Positions 13,412-19,493 of a stretch of 19,493 nucleotides of DNA are shown here, one piece after another. Source of the DNA: DATBHZ01 sp036557185 (GTDB lineage Bacteria; Actinomycetota; Acidimicrobiia; IMCC26256; JAENVU01); NCBI GenBank assembly GCA_036557185.1, contig DATBHZ010000084.1, positions 1-19,493 of the forward strand, in the 5' to 3' direction. Positions within the stretch are counted from its first letter, which is position 1. Each line of letters starts with the position of its first letter. Both the position numbers and the translations under genes were made by a program. The notes under the pieces are model-generated. The model did not search any database, was not told the origin of the DNA, and saw only the letters and a list, made by a program, of their open reading frames with translations.

Positions 13412-14140
13412 ATGGCCGGCAGAGGGAACCCCGAGGCGAAGGTGGCGATCGTGACCGGCGGGTCCCAGGGCCTCGGCTTCGCGCTCGTGGAAGCGCTTGC
13501 GCGGCGCGGCTGGTCGGTGGTGACCGATGCACGTCGCGCGGACAACCTCGACGCTGCACTGCGAGCGATCGACGAGCAGGAAGGGCTGGCGATCGGCATC
13601 GCCGGCGACGTCACGGACGCGGCGCACCGGGAGGCGCTGGTGCGCGCCGCGAGCGACATCGGCCGAATCGATCTGGTCGTGAACAACGCGAGCACCCTCG
13701 GCGCCAGCCCTCTCCCCCAACTCGACGCGATCGAACCCGAGACGCTGCGCACGGTGTTCGAGACGAACGTGATCGCGCCGATGGCTCTCGTTCGGGGCGC
13801 GCTCGATCATCTGGCCGCCGACGCGACGATCGTCGACATCACCTCGGACGCGGGCGCCGAGGCCTACGAGGGCTGGGGCGGCTACGGAGCCTCGAAGGCT
13901 GCGCTCGAGCACGCGGGCGCCGTCCTCGCCGTCGAGCACCCAGAGCTGCGGGTGCTGACCGTCGATCCGGGAGACATGCGCACCGAGATGCACCAGCAGG
14001 CGTTCCCCGGTGAGGACATCTCGGACCGGCCGGATCCCAGTGCGAGCGTGCCAGGCCTCCTTGCCCTCATCGAGGGTGACGCGCCGAGCGGCCGCTACGA
14101 GACGCGCAACGTCGCGGTCGGGACAGTGAGACCGTCATGA
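13412..14140 (+). CDS. Short-chain dehydrogenase/reductase (SDR)
   Basis: 242 aa. The ATG has a clear Shine-Dalgarno GGAGG (13402-13406) 5 nt upstream. Classical SDR pattern: cofactor motif TGGSQGLG (15-22), NNAS (91-94), and the catalytic set S145 (DITSDAG), Y158 and K162 (YGASK). DARRADNL after the second strand, with arginines rather than an acidic residue, hints at NADP(H). The substrate is unknown. First gene of a three-gene operon; its TGA overlaps the ATG of the QueA-like gene (ATGA at 14137). Confidence 0.92.
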   Translation: MAGRGNPEAKVAIVTGGSQGLGFALVEALARRGWSVVTDARRADNLDAALRAIDEQEGLAIGIAGDVTDAAHREALVRAASDIGRIDLVVNNASTLGASPLPQLDAIEPETLRTVFETNVIAPMALVRGALDHLAADATIVDITSDAGAEAYEGWGGYGASKAALEHAGAVLAVEHPELRVLTVDPGDMRTEMHQQAFPGEDISDRPDPSASVPGLLALIEGDAPSGRYETRNVAVGTVRPS

Positions 14141-15219
14141 CCATGCCGGCGACGGACACGGAGCGACCGGTCGGACGGAACCCGGCCCTCGCGTTCACGC
14201 TCACGCCGAGCAACGAGGCGCAGGCCCCTCCCGAATCGCGCGGCGTCGAGCGTGACGGCGTGCGCTTGCTGGTCAGTGCCGGCGAAGCCCGGCCCACGAG
14301 CACGGTGTTCCACGAGATCTCTCGATTCCTGCGCGCGGGTGACGCGCTCGTCGTGAACACGTCGTCGACGGTCGCCGCGGCGCTCGACGGCCGTCTGCCC
14401 GGAGGCGATCCCGTCGCCGTGCACCTCTCGGGCGAGCTCCCCGGCGGGCTCGAGCTCGTCGAGGTGCGCACACCGGCCCAAGGCGCGACGGTCCCGCGCC
14501 GTATCGAGCGCGCGATCGATGTCGCGCTCTTGCACGGCGGCACCGTGCACCTGCTCGCCCCGTTCGGCAGCTCGGAGAGGCTCTGGGTCGCTGCGCTCGA
14601 TCTGCCCACACCGCTGCACGCGTACCTCGCCGCGCACGGCCGGCCGATCCGGTACCGGCACGTCGCGCACGATTGGCCTCTCGCCGCGTACCAGACCGTG
14701 TTCGGACGGGTTGCGGGCAGCGCCGAGATGCCGAGCGCGAGCCGCCCGTTCACCGATCATCTCGTGACCGAGCTGTCGGTGCACGGCGTCGGCGTCCTCC
14801 CGATCCTGCTGCACACGGGCGTCTCCTCCCTCGAGGGAGACGAGGCCCCGTACCCCGAGCGCTATGCGGTCTCGGACACGACCGCCGCGAGCATCAACGC
14901 GACACGCGCGCGAGGTGGCCGTGTGATCGCGGTGGGAACGACGGTCGTCCGAGCGCTCGCGACGACGACCGACGCGCGCGGTGAGGCGCATCCCGGATCC
15001 GGTTGGACCGAGGCATTCGTCACGGCGGACACGCCCGTGCCCTCAGTCGACGGGCTCCTCACCGGATGGCACGAACCCGAGTCCACACACCTGCAGATGC
15101 TGCGCGCGTTCGCGTCGCGCGACGCTCTCGAGGCGGCCTACGGTGCTGCGTTGGACCTCGGGTACCTCTGGCACGAGTTCGGCGACAGCCATTTGATCCT
15201 CCCCGCGGAGCGCGCATGA
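14137..15219 (+). CDS. QueA-like S-adenosylmethionine:tRNA ribosyltransferase-isomerase family protein
   Basis: 360 aa. QueA transfers and isomerises the ribosyl part of S-adenosylmethionine onto 7-aminomethyl-7-deazaguanine in tRNA to make epoxyqueuosine. Family blocks are present: GDALVVNTSSTVAAALDGRL (68-87), AYQTVFG (184-190), AEMPSASRPFT (196-206), LLHTGVSSLEG (224-234), RVIAVGTTVVRAL (262-274), WHEPESTHLQML (311-322) and EFGDSHLIL (347-355). The N-terminal third is divergent and the usual HxExY-type segment reads YPERYAVSD. No other queuosine gene (queC, D, E, F, G, tgt) is in the window. It is coupled by ATGA overlaps to the SDR before and the regulator after it. It may be a true QueA or an actinobacterial paralogue with another acceptor. 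Confidence 0.85.
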   Translation: MTMPATDTERPVGRNPALAFTLTPSNEAQAPPESRGVERDGVRLLVSAGEARPTSTVFHEISRFLRAGDALVVNTSSTVAAALDGRLPGGDPVAVHLSGELPGGLELVEVRTPAQGATVPRRIERAIDVALLHGGTVHLLAPFGSSERLWVAALDLPTPLHAYLAAHGRPIRYRHVAHDWPLAAYQTVFGRVAGSAEMPSASRPFTDHLVTELSVHGVGVLPILLHTGVSSLEGDEAPYPERYAVSDTTAASINATRARGGRVIAVGTTVVRALATTTDARGEAHPGSGWTEAFVTADTPVPSVDGLLTGWHEPESTHLQMLRAFASRDALEAAYGAALDLGYLWHEFGDSHLILPAERA

Positions 15220-15881
15220 CGATCTCCCCCCGCATCGACGAACCCTCGACACTCCCCCCGGGGCGCCGCGCTGTGTTGTACGCCGTGCGGCGGCGGGGCG
15301 AGGCGTCCGCGGAGCAGGTCGCCGAGCAGCTGTCCATGACCGTGAGCGGCGCGCGCCAGCACCTCAGCGCGCTCCTCGACGACGGGCTCGTCGACGCGGT
15401 CGAGGTGCAGCCGTCGAAGGCACGCCGCGGGCGCCGTTCCCTCGCGTACTCGGTCACCCCCGAGGCCGATGCGCTCTTCCCCAAGGCGTACGGCGAGCTG
15501 ACCAACGAGCTGCTCGGCTACGTGGCCGACGCCGACCCCGCGATGCTCGACGAGCTGTTCGCCAAGCGACGTGAAGCCAGGATCGTCGCGGCGCAACGCC
15601 GCTTGCAGCCCAGGCGCACCCTCGTCGCGAAGGTCAACGAGCTCACACGCATCCTCGACGAGGACGGCTACATCGCCACATCGGAGCGGAGCGCGCCGGG
15701 CGTGTTCCGGATCGTCGAGCACAACTGCGCGATCTGGGCCGTGGCGCAGAGATATGGGCAGGCGTGCACGAGCGAGATCGACTTCATCCGCGCGGTGCTC
15801 CCGGACTGCGAGGTCGAGCGCGTGCAGCACATGGTTGCCGGTGCGCCGCACTGCGCGTACGAGGTGCGCGTGAAGCGCTGA
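15216..15881 (+). CDS. SufR-like winged-helix regulator with iron-sulfur cysteine motif
   Basis: 221 aa from an ATG overlapping the preceding TGA. Residues 15-85 form a winged helix: RRAVLYAVRRRGEASAEQVAEQLSMTVSGARQHLSALLDDGLVD, then a basic wing (SKARRGRRSLAYSVT). The C-terminal half resembles the regulators of the SufR group: EHNC...C...DC...PHC. The four cysteines C171, C184, C198 and C213 have the spacing CX12CX13CX14C, the cluster-binding pattern I recall for SufR, which holds a [4Fe-4S] or [2Fe-2S] cluster and represses suf genes. No suf genes are in the window; the partners here are an SDR and a QueA-like enzyme. Likely an autoregulator of this operon responding to iron-sulfur or redox state. 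Confidence 0.85.
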   Translation: MTISPRIDEPSTLPPGRRAVLYAVRRRGEASAEQVAEQLSMTVSGARQHLSALLDDGLVDAVEVQPSKARRGRRSLAYSVTPEADALFPKAYGELTNELLGYVADADPAMLDELFAKRREARIVAAQRRLQPRRTLVAKVNELTRILDEDGYIATSERSAPGVFRIVEHNCAIWAVAQRYGQACTSEIDFIRAVLPDCEVERVQHMVAGAPHCAYEVRVKR

Positions 15882-15888
15882 GCTCGGC

Positions 15889-16920
15889 TCAGTCGTGCCG
15901 CGCGCGCCGGCGCGTCCAGGGTCGTTCGATCGACGGAGGCATGTACCCCGCGTCGGCCCAGGAGAAGTTCGTTCCCGGCGGCACGATCTCGTCGATGCGG
16001 TCGAGGAGATCCGCGTCGAGGGTGACCGCGGGCGCGTCGATCTGGGTCACCAGCTGCTCCATCGTGCGCGGGCCGATGATCGCCGACGTCACCGCGGGGT
16101 GGTTGATCACCCAGGCGAGCGCGAGGTGCACGAGCGTCATCCCTGACTCGTCGGCAAGCTTGCCGAGCGCGTCGGCAGCGTCGAGCTTCCGCTGGTTCTC
16201 CGGGATTGAGAGGTCGTAGCGGGCCGGGATGCGCGCCGCTCGCCGGCTGGTGTTCTCCGCGCCGTGACGCCACTTCCCCGAGAGCCAGCCGCCCGCCAGC
16301 GGGCTCCACGGGATGACCGCCATGTCGAAGCGCTCGCACGTCGGCAGCACCTCGGTCTCGACGCCCCGCACGAGGATCGAGTACGGCGGCTGCTCGCAGA
16401 CGAAGCGCTCGCGGTCGCGGCGCTCGGCCGTCCACTGCGCTTCGACGATTGCAGACGCCGGGAACGTGGAGCTGCCGAGGTAGCGCACCTTGCCCGCGTG
16501 CACGAGGTCCGAGAGCGCGGCGAGCGTCTCGTCGATGTCGGTGCCGGGATCGGGCCGGTGGATCTGGTAGAGGTCGATGTAGTCGGTACCGAGCCGTCGC
16601 AGGCTGTTCTCGCACTCCTGGATGATCCAGCGGCGCGAGTTACCGGCCATGTTGGGGTCCTTGCCCATCATGCCGTGCACCTTGGTAGCGAGCACGATCT
16701 CGTCGCGGCGCCCGGCGAGCGCTTTCGCGACGATCTCCTCGGACTCGCCCGCCGAGTACACGTCCGCCGTGTCGACGAAGTTGATGCCCGCGTCGAATGC
16801 GGTCTGCATGATCCGGACGCATTCGTCGTGGTCGGGGTTTCCCCAACCTCCGAACATCATCGCTCCGAGACAGAGCGGGCTCACGCGGACACCTGTGCGT
16901 GCGAAGCGCCGATAGTTCAT
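15889..16920 (-). CDS. Aldo/keto reductase
   Basis: 343 aa. A Shine-Dalgarno GGAGG (16928-16932) lies 7 nt before the ATG. The catalytic tetrad is visible: D50 and Y55 in FVDTADVYSAGESE, K80 in LATKVHG, H121 in LYQIHRPDPGTD. The later GSSTFPASAIVEA, EQPPYSILVRGVETEVLP and AIIGPRTMEQL segments are typical of the YajO/oxidoreductase Tas-like AKR group. It is an NADPH-dependent carbonyl reductase of unknown substrate, cytosolic. It follows an alpha/beta hydrolase gene by 24 nt on the same strand and is convergent with the SufR-like gene (7-bp gap). Confidence 0.93.
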   Translation of the reverse strand: MNYRRFARTGVRVSPLCLGAMMFGGWGNPDHDECVRIMQTAFDAGINFVDTADVYSAGESEEIVAKALAGRRDEIVLATKVHGMMGKDPNMAGNSRRWIIQECENSLRRLGTDYIDLYQIHRPDPGTDIDETLAALSDLVHAGKVRYLGSSTFPASAIVEAQWTAERRDRERFVCEQPPYSILVRGVETEVLPTCERFDMAVIPWSPLAGGWLSGKWRHGAENTSRRAARIPARYDLSIPENQRKLDAADALGKLADESGMTLVHLALAWVINHPAVTSAIIGPRTMEQLVTQIDAPAVTLDADLLDRIDEIVPPGTNFSWADAGYMPPSIERPWTRRRARHD

Positions 16921-16944
16921 GCGTCGTCCTCCGTGTGCGGGACC

Positions 16945-17781
16945 TCAGCTGCCGGCGGTCGCGGACGCCAGGCGTGTCGTGCCCTCGACGTACTGCGACC
17001 AGAAGTGCGGAGGGAGGTCGTGGCCCATCCCTTCGATCTCCGCGAAGCTAGCGCCCGGTACGAGCTCGGCGGTCCGGCGTCCGCCGATGATGTGAATCAG
17101 TGGATCCGCGGTGCCGTGCACGACGAGCGCCGGCATCGTGAGGGTGCGCAGCCCTTCGGCGCGGTGCCCCGAGCGCATCACCGCCTGCATCTGGCGTGCG
17201 CTGCCCGCGGGGTCGTATGCGCGTTCGACGTACCGACGGTGCTTCTTCCGCTCGCGCTCCTCGTCGAAGTGGTGCGGGCTCCCGGCGAGCCTCGCGAACG
17301 CAACGCCGCGCTCGATCGCCGTCTCGAGATCCGGTGCCGGCTCGGAGAGCGTCATGAGCTTCGCAGCCACCGCCGGGTCCGCCTTCGTGTACTCGCGCTC
17401 GCCGGTGGTCGACATGATCGAGGTGAGCGTCGCGACTCGCTCGGGAGCGTCGATGGCGAGCTGCTGCACGATCATGCCGCCCATCGAGCAACCCCACAGG
17501 TGGGCGTCGGCGATGTCGAGCGCGTCGAGCAGCCCGACCGCGTCGGCGGCCATGTCGCTGAGCGTGTACTCCGCGCCGTCCGAGAGGTGGGTGCTCAGCC
17601 CGACGTCCCGGTTGTCGAAGCGGATCACGTCGAAGCCGCGGTCTGCAAAGCCCTCGCACAGCTCCTCGTCGTAGCGGATGCACTGCGAGCCGAGCCCGTT
17701 GACCATCAAGAGGGTCGGACCAGTGCCGTCGCCGAACCGCTCGTAGTACAGCTCGATCCCGTTGGCCTGCACGATGGGCAT
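16945..17781 (-). CDS. Alpha/beta-fold hydrolase
   Basis: 278 aa from the ATG at 17781; upstream in-frame sequence overlaps the divergent gene and is rejected. Triad visible: nucleophile S99 in LWGCSMGGMIVQ, acid D226 in VHGTADPLIH, base H254 in EGMGHDLP. The oxyanion loop reads VNGLGSQ instead of the common HGxP. IRFDNRDVGLS (53-63) and a charged cap helix (about 170-195) are typical of the actinobacterial esterase/epoxide-hydrolase-like group. Substrate unknown. It is first in a two-gene unit with the aldo/keto reductase and diverges from the F420-type genes with 71 bp between. Confidence 0.9.
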   Translation of the reverse strand: MPIVQANGIELYYERFGDGTGPTLLMVNGLGSQCIRYDEELCEGFADRGFDVIRFDNRDVGLSTHLSDGAEYTLSDMAADAVGLLDALDIADAHLWGCSMGGMIVQQLAIDAPERVATLTSIMSTTGEREYTKADPAVAAKLMTLSEPAPDLETAIERGVAFARLAGSPHHFDEERERKKHRRYVERAYDPAGSARQMQAVMRSGHRAEGLRTLTMPALVVHGTADPLIHIIGGRRTAELVPGASFAEIEGMGHDLPPHFWSQYVEGTTRLASATAGS

Positions 17782-17840
17782 TGGCTCATCGTGCCGGGGC
17801 AGCCGAAGAGGGGTCAAGCGCGCGAGGCCGCAGCTCGTCG

Positions 17841-17846
17841 TAGCGT
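17841..17846 (+). promoter_or_regulatory. -10 box TAGCGT of the PPOX-class F420 gene
   Basis: TAGCGT lies 6 nt before GTG 17853, implying a leaderless transcript. Same hexamer as at 13271 (minus) and 19284. No clear -35. Confidence 0.5.
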
Positions 17847-17852
17847 CAAACC

Positions 17853-18269
17853 GTGGACAGCGTGGAGATGCACGAGCGGGTCGCTGCAGCACGCGTTGCG
17901 AGGCTCGCGACCCTCTCCCCCGGCGGCCGACCGCACCTCGTGCCCGTGTGCTTCGCGCTCCACGACGAGACCCTGTACTGGGCCGTCGACCAGAAGCCGA
18001 AGACGACATCTCGCCTCCAACGCCTGCGCAACATCGTCGCGGACCCGCGCGTCAGCCTGCTCGTGGACCACTATGTCGAGCATTGGCGCGCGCTGTGGTG
18101 GGTGCGCGTGGACGGTGTCGCGCGCGTCATCGACGGCGACGCCCAACACGGCGGCGAGGCCGCCGATGCCCTCACCCTGCTCACGGACAAGTACGAGCAG
18201 TACCGAGTTGCGCCAACCGCCGGGCCGCTCGTGGCGATCGACATCACGACCTGGCAGGCGTGGCCCTGA
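17853..18269 (+). CDS. PPOX-class F420-dependent oxidoreductase
   Basis: 138 aa, a split-barrel flavin/deazaflavin-binding protein. VARLATLSPGGRPHLVPVCFALHDETLYWAVDQKPKT (residues 15-51, quoted in part) is the canonical FDOR-B start, in which KPKTT contacts the cofactor phosphate. DPRVSLLVDHY and WWVRVDGVARV follow. It resembles the TIGR03668-type F420 group rather than pyridoxamine-phosphate oxidase proper. Substrate unknown; members reduce quinones, biliverdin or other conjugated compounds with F420H2. The start could be GTG 17853, GTG 17862 or ATG 17868; the TAGCGT box 6 nt before the first favours it. Confidence 0.85.
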   Translation: MDSVEMHERVAAARVARLATLSPGGRPHLVPVCFALHDETLYWAVDQKPKTTSRLQRLRNIVADPRVSLLVDHYVEHWRALWWVRVDGVARVIDGDAQHGGEAADALTLLTDKYEQYRVAPTAGPLVAIDITTWQAWP

Positions 18270-18276
18270 CACGCCG

Positions 18277-18282
18277 TACGCT
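18277..18282 (+). promoter_or_regulatory. -10 box TACGCT before the leader ORF
   Basis: TACGCT, 7 nt before GTG 18290 and 8 nt after the stop of the previous gene. Same layout as the neighbouring leaderless-type promoters. Confidence 0.4.
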
Positions 18283-18289
18283 GACAAGC

Positions 18290-18379
18290 GTGAGCGAGCG
18301 GCAGCGAGGCGGGTATCCCGCCGAGCAGCGAGCGTGTCCCGAGCGGCCCGGCCCGCAGGGCCGAGAGCGGGAAACATGA
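18290..18379 (+). CDS. 29-codon leader ORF coupled to the F420 oxidoreductase gene
   Basis: GTG at 18290, TGA at 18377-18379 overlapping the ATG of the next gene (ATGA). The peptide is very charged and polar: MSERQRGGYPAEQRAC then PERPGPQGRERET. A -10-like TACGCT precedes it by 7 nt. The DNA includes two strong hairpins, so this may be a structured repeat that happens to be open. If it is translated, the overlap would couple its reading to the downstream gene. Reality of the peptide is uncertain. Confidence 0.35.
   Translation: MSERQRGGYPAEQRACPERPGPQGRERET
18308..18363 (+). repeat. Two adjacent hairpins within an AGCGAGCG-rich intergenic element
   Basis: GGCGGG-TAT-CCCGCC (18308-18322) and CGGCCC-8 nt-GGGCCG (18344-18363). 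They are flanked by near-mirrored runs (GAGCGAGCGGCAGCGAG on the left, GAGCAGCGAGCG on the right). This looks like a REP-type palindromic element or a structured 5' leader. No second copy occurs in this window. Confidence 0.5.
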
Positions 18380-19275
18380 AAGTGCGTGTAGGGGTTGGCC
18401 TGGGGACGCGGCAGGCGAACGGGGACGCCGGCGAGTTCTCGATGCTCGTGGACGCGCTGGAGGACCTGGGCTTCGACTCGCTCTGGCTCTCCGAGCGCGC
18501 GACAGGACCGATCGTCGACCCACTCATCGCCCTGGCGGTCGCCGCCGGGAGGACGGAGCGGATCAAGCTCGGCACCAGCGTGCAGGTGCTCCCCGGTCGC
18601 AACGCGCTCCTGCTCGCCAAGGAATGGGCGAGCCTCGACACGTTGTCCGGTGGCCGCACGCTCCCCGCGTTCGGTCTCGGGATCGTCGACCCGCGCGAGC
18701 AGCAGGCGTTCCGGGTGGAGCGCGCCGAACGCGCCAGGCTCTTCGACGAGGCGCTCGAGCTGCTCCGACGCTTCTGGACCGAGGACACCGTGACCCATCA
18801 CGGCGAGCACTTCGACTACGACGGCGTGGGCATCGGCGTCGCGCCGGTCCAACGCCCGCCGGACGTCTGGCTCGGCGGCCGCGCGCCGGGCGAGCTCAAG
18901 CGCGTCGGGCGCGTCGCCGACGGGTGGCTCCCGAGCTTCACGACACCCGAGCTGGCGGTGCAGGGACGCGAGGTCGTGATGCAGGCGGCGGCGACCGCGG
19001 GCCGCAAGATCGACGACGAGCACTGGGGCGTGCTCGTCCCCTACGCCGAGAAGGAGCTTCCCGACGCCGTGGTGCGCCTGTTCTCCGAGCGCTTCGAGGG
19101 AGTCGATCCCGGGGACGTGATCCCGGTCGGATTGGAACCTCTTCGCAAGCATCTCGAGCGCTTCATCGACGTCGACTTCTCCAAGCTGGTCGTGGTGCCG
19201 TTCGACGCGCCGAGTGACTGGCATCGCGCGATGAGCGATCTCGCGGACGCGGTGCTCGATCTTCAGACACGCTGA
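18376..19275 (+). CDS. LLM-class F420-dependent oxidoreductase (luciferase-like)
   Basis: 299 aa. A luciferase-like monooxygenase/F420-dependent dehydrogenase TIM barrel: VRVGVGLGT, LGFDSLWLSERATGPIVDPL, LGTSVQVLPGRNALLLAKEW then ASLDTLSGGRTLPAFGLG (residues about 68-106), the FWTEDTVTHHGEHF block, and RPPDVWLGGRAPGELKRVGR. Such enzymes use F420 (some FMN) for hydride transfer to a substrate, which is not identifiable here. The ATG at 18376 has only a weak purine run before it (GAGAGCGGGAAAC), and its start overlaps the end of a short leader ORF. Flanked by two split-barrel genes of the same cofactor class. Confidence 0.92.
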   Translation: MKVRVGVGLGTRQANGDAGEFSMLVDALEDLGFDSLWLSERATGPIVDPLIALAVAAGRTERIKLGTSVQVLPGRNALLLAKEWASLDTLSGGRTLPAFGLGIVDPREQQAFRVERAERARLFDEALELLRRFWTEDTVTHHGEHFDYDGVGIGVAPVQRPPDVWLGGRAPGELKRVGRVADGWLPSFTTPELAVQGREVVMQAAATAGRKIDDEHWGVLVPYAEKELPDAVVRLFSERFEGVDPGDVIPVGLEPLRKHLERFIDVDFSKLVVVPFDAPSDWHRAMSDLADAVLDLQTR

Positions 19276-19283
19276 CGCGCAGG

Positions 19284-19289
19284 TAGCGT
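19284..19289 (+). promoter_or_regulatory. -10 box TAGCGT of the right-edge PPOX gene
   Basis: TAGCGT, 7 nt before GTG 19297 and 8 nt after the previous stop. Matches the box at 17841 exactly. Confidence 0.45.
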
Positions 19290-19296
19290 GCCGGGC

Positions 19297-19493
19297 GTGA
19301 CCCCCACACACGGAATCCTCCCCGAACCCGTCGAGGCGCTGCTCGCGGTCGCCCTCGTCGGCGAGCTGACGGTCATCGACGCGCACGGCCGCCCCGTCAC
19401 CTACCCGCTCATCCCGCTGTACGACGGGCAGCACGTCTTCATGACCTCCGCGGTCCTGTTCTCGAAGAAGCTGCGTCACATCAAGGCCAATCC
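19297..19493 (+). CDS. Pyridoxamine 5'-phosphate oxidase/FDOR-family protein, N-terminal fragment
   Basis: 65 codons from a GTG, cut by the right edge. LPEPVEALLAVALVGELTVI then DAHGRPVTYPLIPLYDGQHV and FMTSAVLFSKKLRHIKAN is the start of a PPOX-like split barrel. SKKLRHIKAN is the segment that normally grips the FMN or F420 phosphate. The cofactor and substrate cannot be settled from this part. With the two preceding genes it makes a cluster of three F420/FMN-type oxidoreductases. Confidence 0.8.
   Translation, partial: MTPTHGILPEPVEALLAVALVGELTVIDAHGRPVTYPLIPLYDGQHVFMTSAVLFSKKLRHIKAN

Noticed and set aside
16264..18375. Very long open frame leading into the F420 oxidoreductase
   Set aside because: Shadow of the aldo/keto reductase and hydrolase genes on the other strand; true protein similarity starts at 18376.
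1..19493. tRNA, rRNA, CRISPR, insertion sequences, integrase sites
   Set aside because: No clover-leaf, array of spaced repeats, transposase motif or terminal inverted repeat was seen on either strand.

Overview
The window is high-GC, densely packed bacterial DNA and most likely actinobacterial. The evidence is frequent GTG/TTG starts, two F420-type flavin/deazaflavin oxidoreductase families, a DUF2510 membrane protein and a CwlO/RipA-like wall hydrolase. An acidimicrobial or similar environmental lineage is a guess; nothing in the sequence fixes the genus. I see no mobile element, CRISPR array, tRNA or rRNA.

Layout. 1-164 is the start of an amidohydrolase leaving the left edge. 213-1433 (-) is a secreted coiled-coil/glucosaminidase wall hydrolase. 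1661-2395 (+) is an anchored coiled-coil protein, convergent with 2402-3169 (-), a coiled-coil protein of unknown function. 3185-4279 (-) is a lipoprotein of prenyltransferase/squalene-cyclase-like repeats. Its leader (about 4280-4546) is a cobalamin riboswitch with a visible Shine-Dalgarno/anti-Shine-Dalgarno pair. 4555-8362 (-) is a compact run: OB-fold protein, KimA-like potassium transporter, KdpD-like membrane sensor fragment with GAF-like tail, and phytanoyl-CoA-dioxygenase-like enzyme. 8416-11473 (+) is a three-gene operon with stop/start overlaps: acyl-CoA synthetase, DUF6282-type metal hydrolase and a small TIM-barrel protein. 11477-13263 (-) holds an AlkB-like dioxygenase, a DUF2510 protein, a nitroreductase and a 51-codon gene missed by long-ORF calling. 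13412-15881 (+) is an SDR, QueA-like and SufR-like regulator operon coupled by ATGA overlaps. 15889-17781 (-) is an alpha/beta hydrolase followed by an aldo-keto reductase. 17853 to the right edge (+) holds three F420/FMN-type oxidoreductase genes, one of them preceded by a 29-codon leader ORF.

The strongest unusual signal is the cobalamin riboswitch on a surface lipoprotein made of alpha/alpha-barrel repeats. That is the same general fold as the vitamin-binding domain of animal intrinsic factor and transcobalamin, so the lipoprotein is a candidate bacterial B12-capture protein. Other signals are a SufR-type CX12CX13CX14C cysteine motif in the SDR/QueA-like operon, a potassium-themed pairing of a KimA-like carrier with a kinase-less KdpD sensor module, and a recurring TANNNT box 6-7 nt before start codons that suggests leaderless transcripts. 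There is no gene-free stretch above 300 bases; the longest are 1434-1660 (hairpins only) and 4280-4554 (riboswitch).
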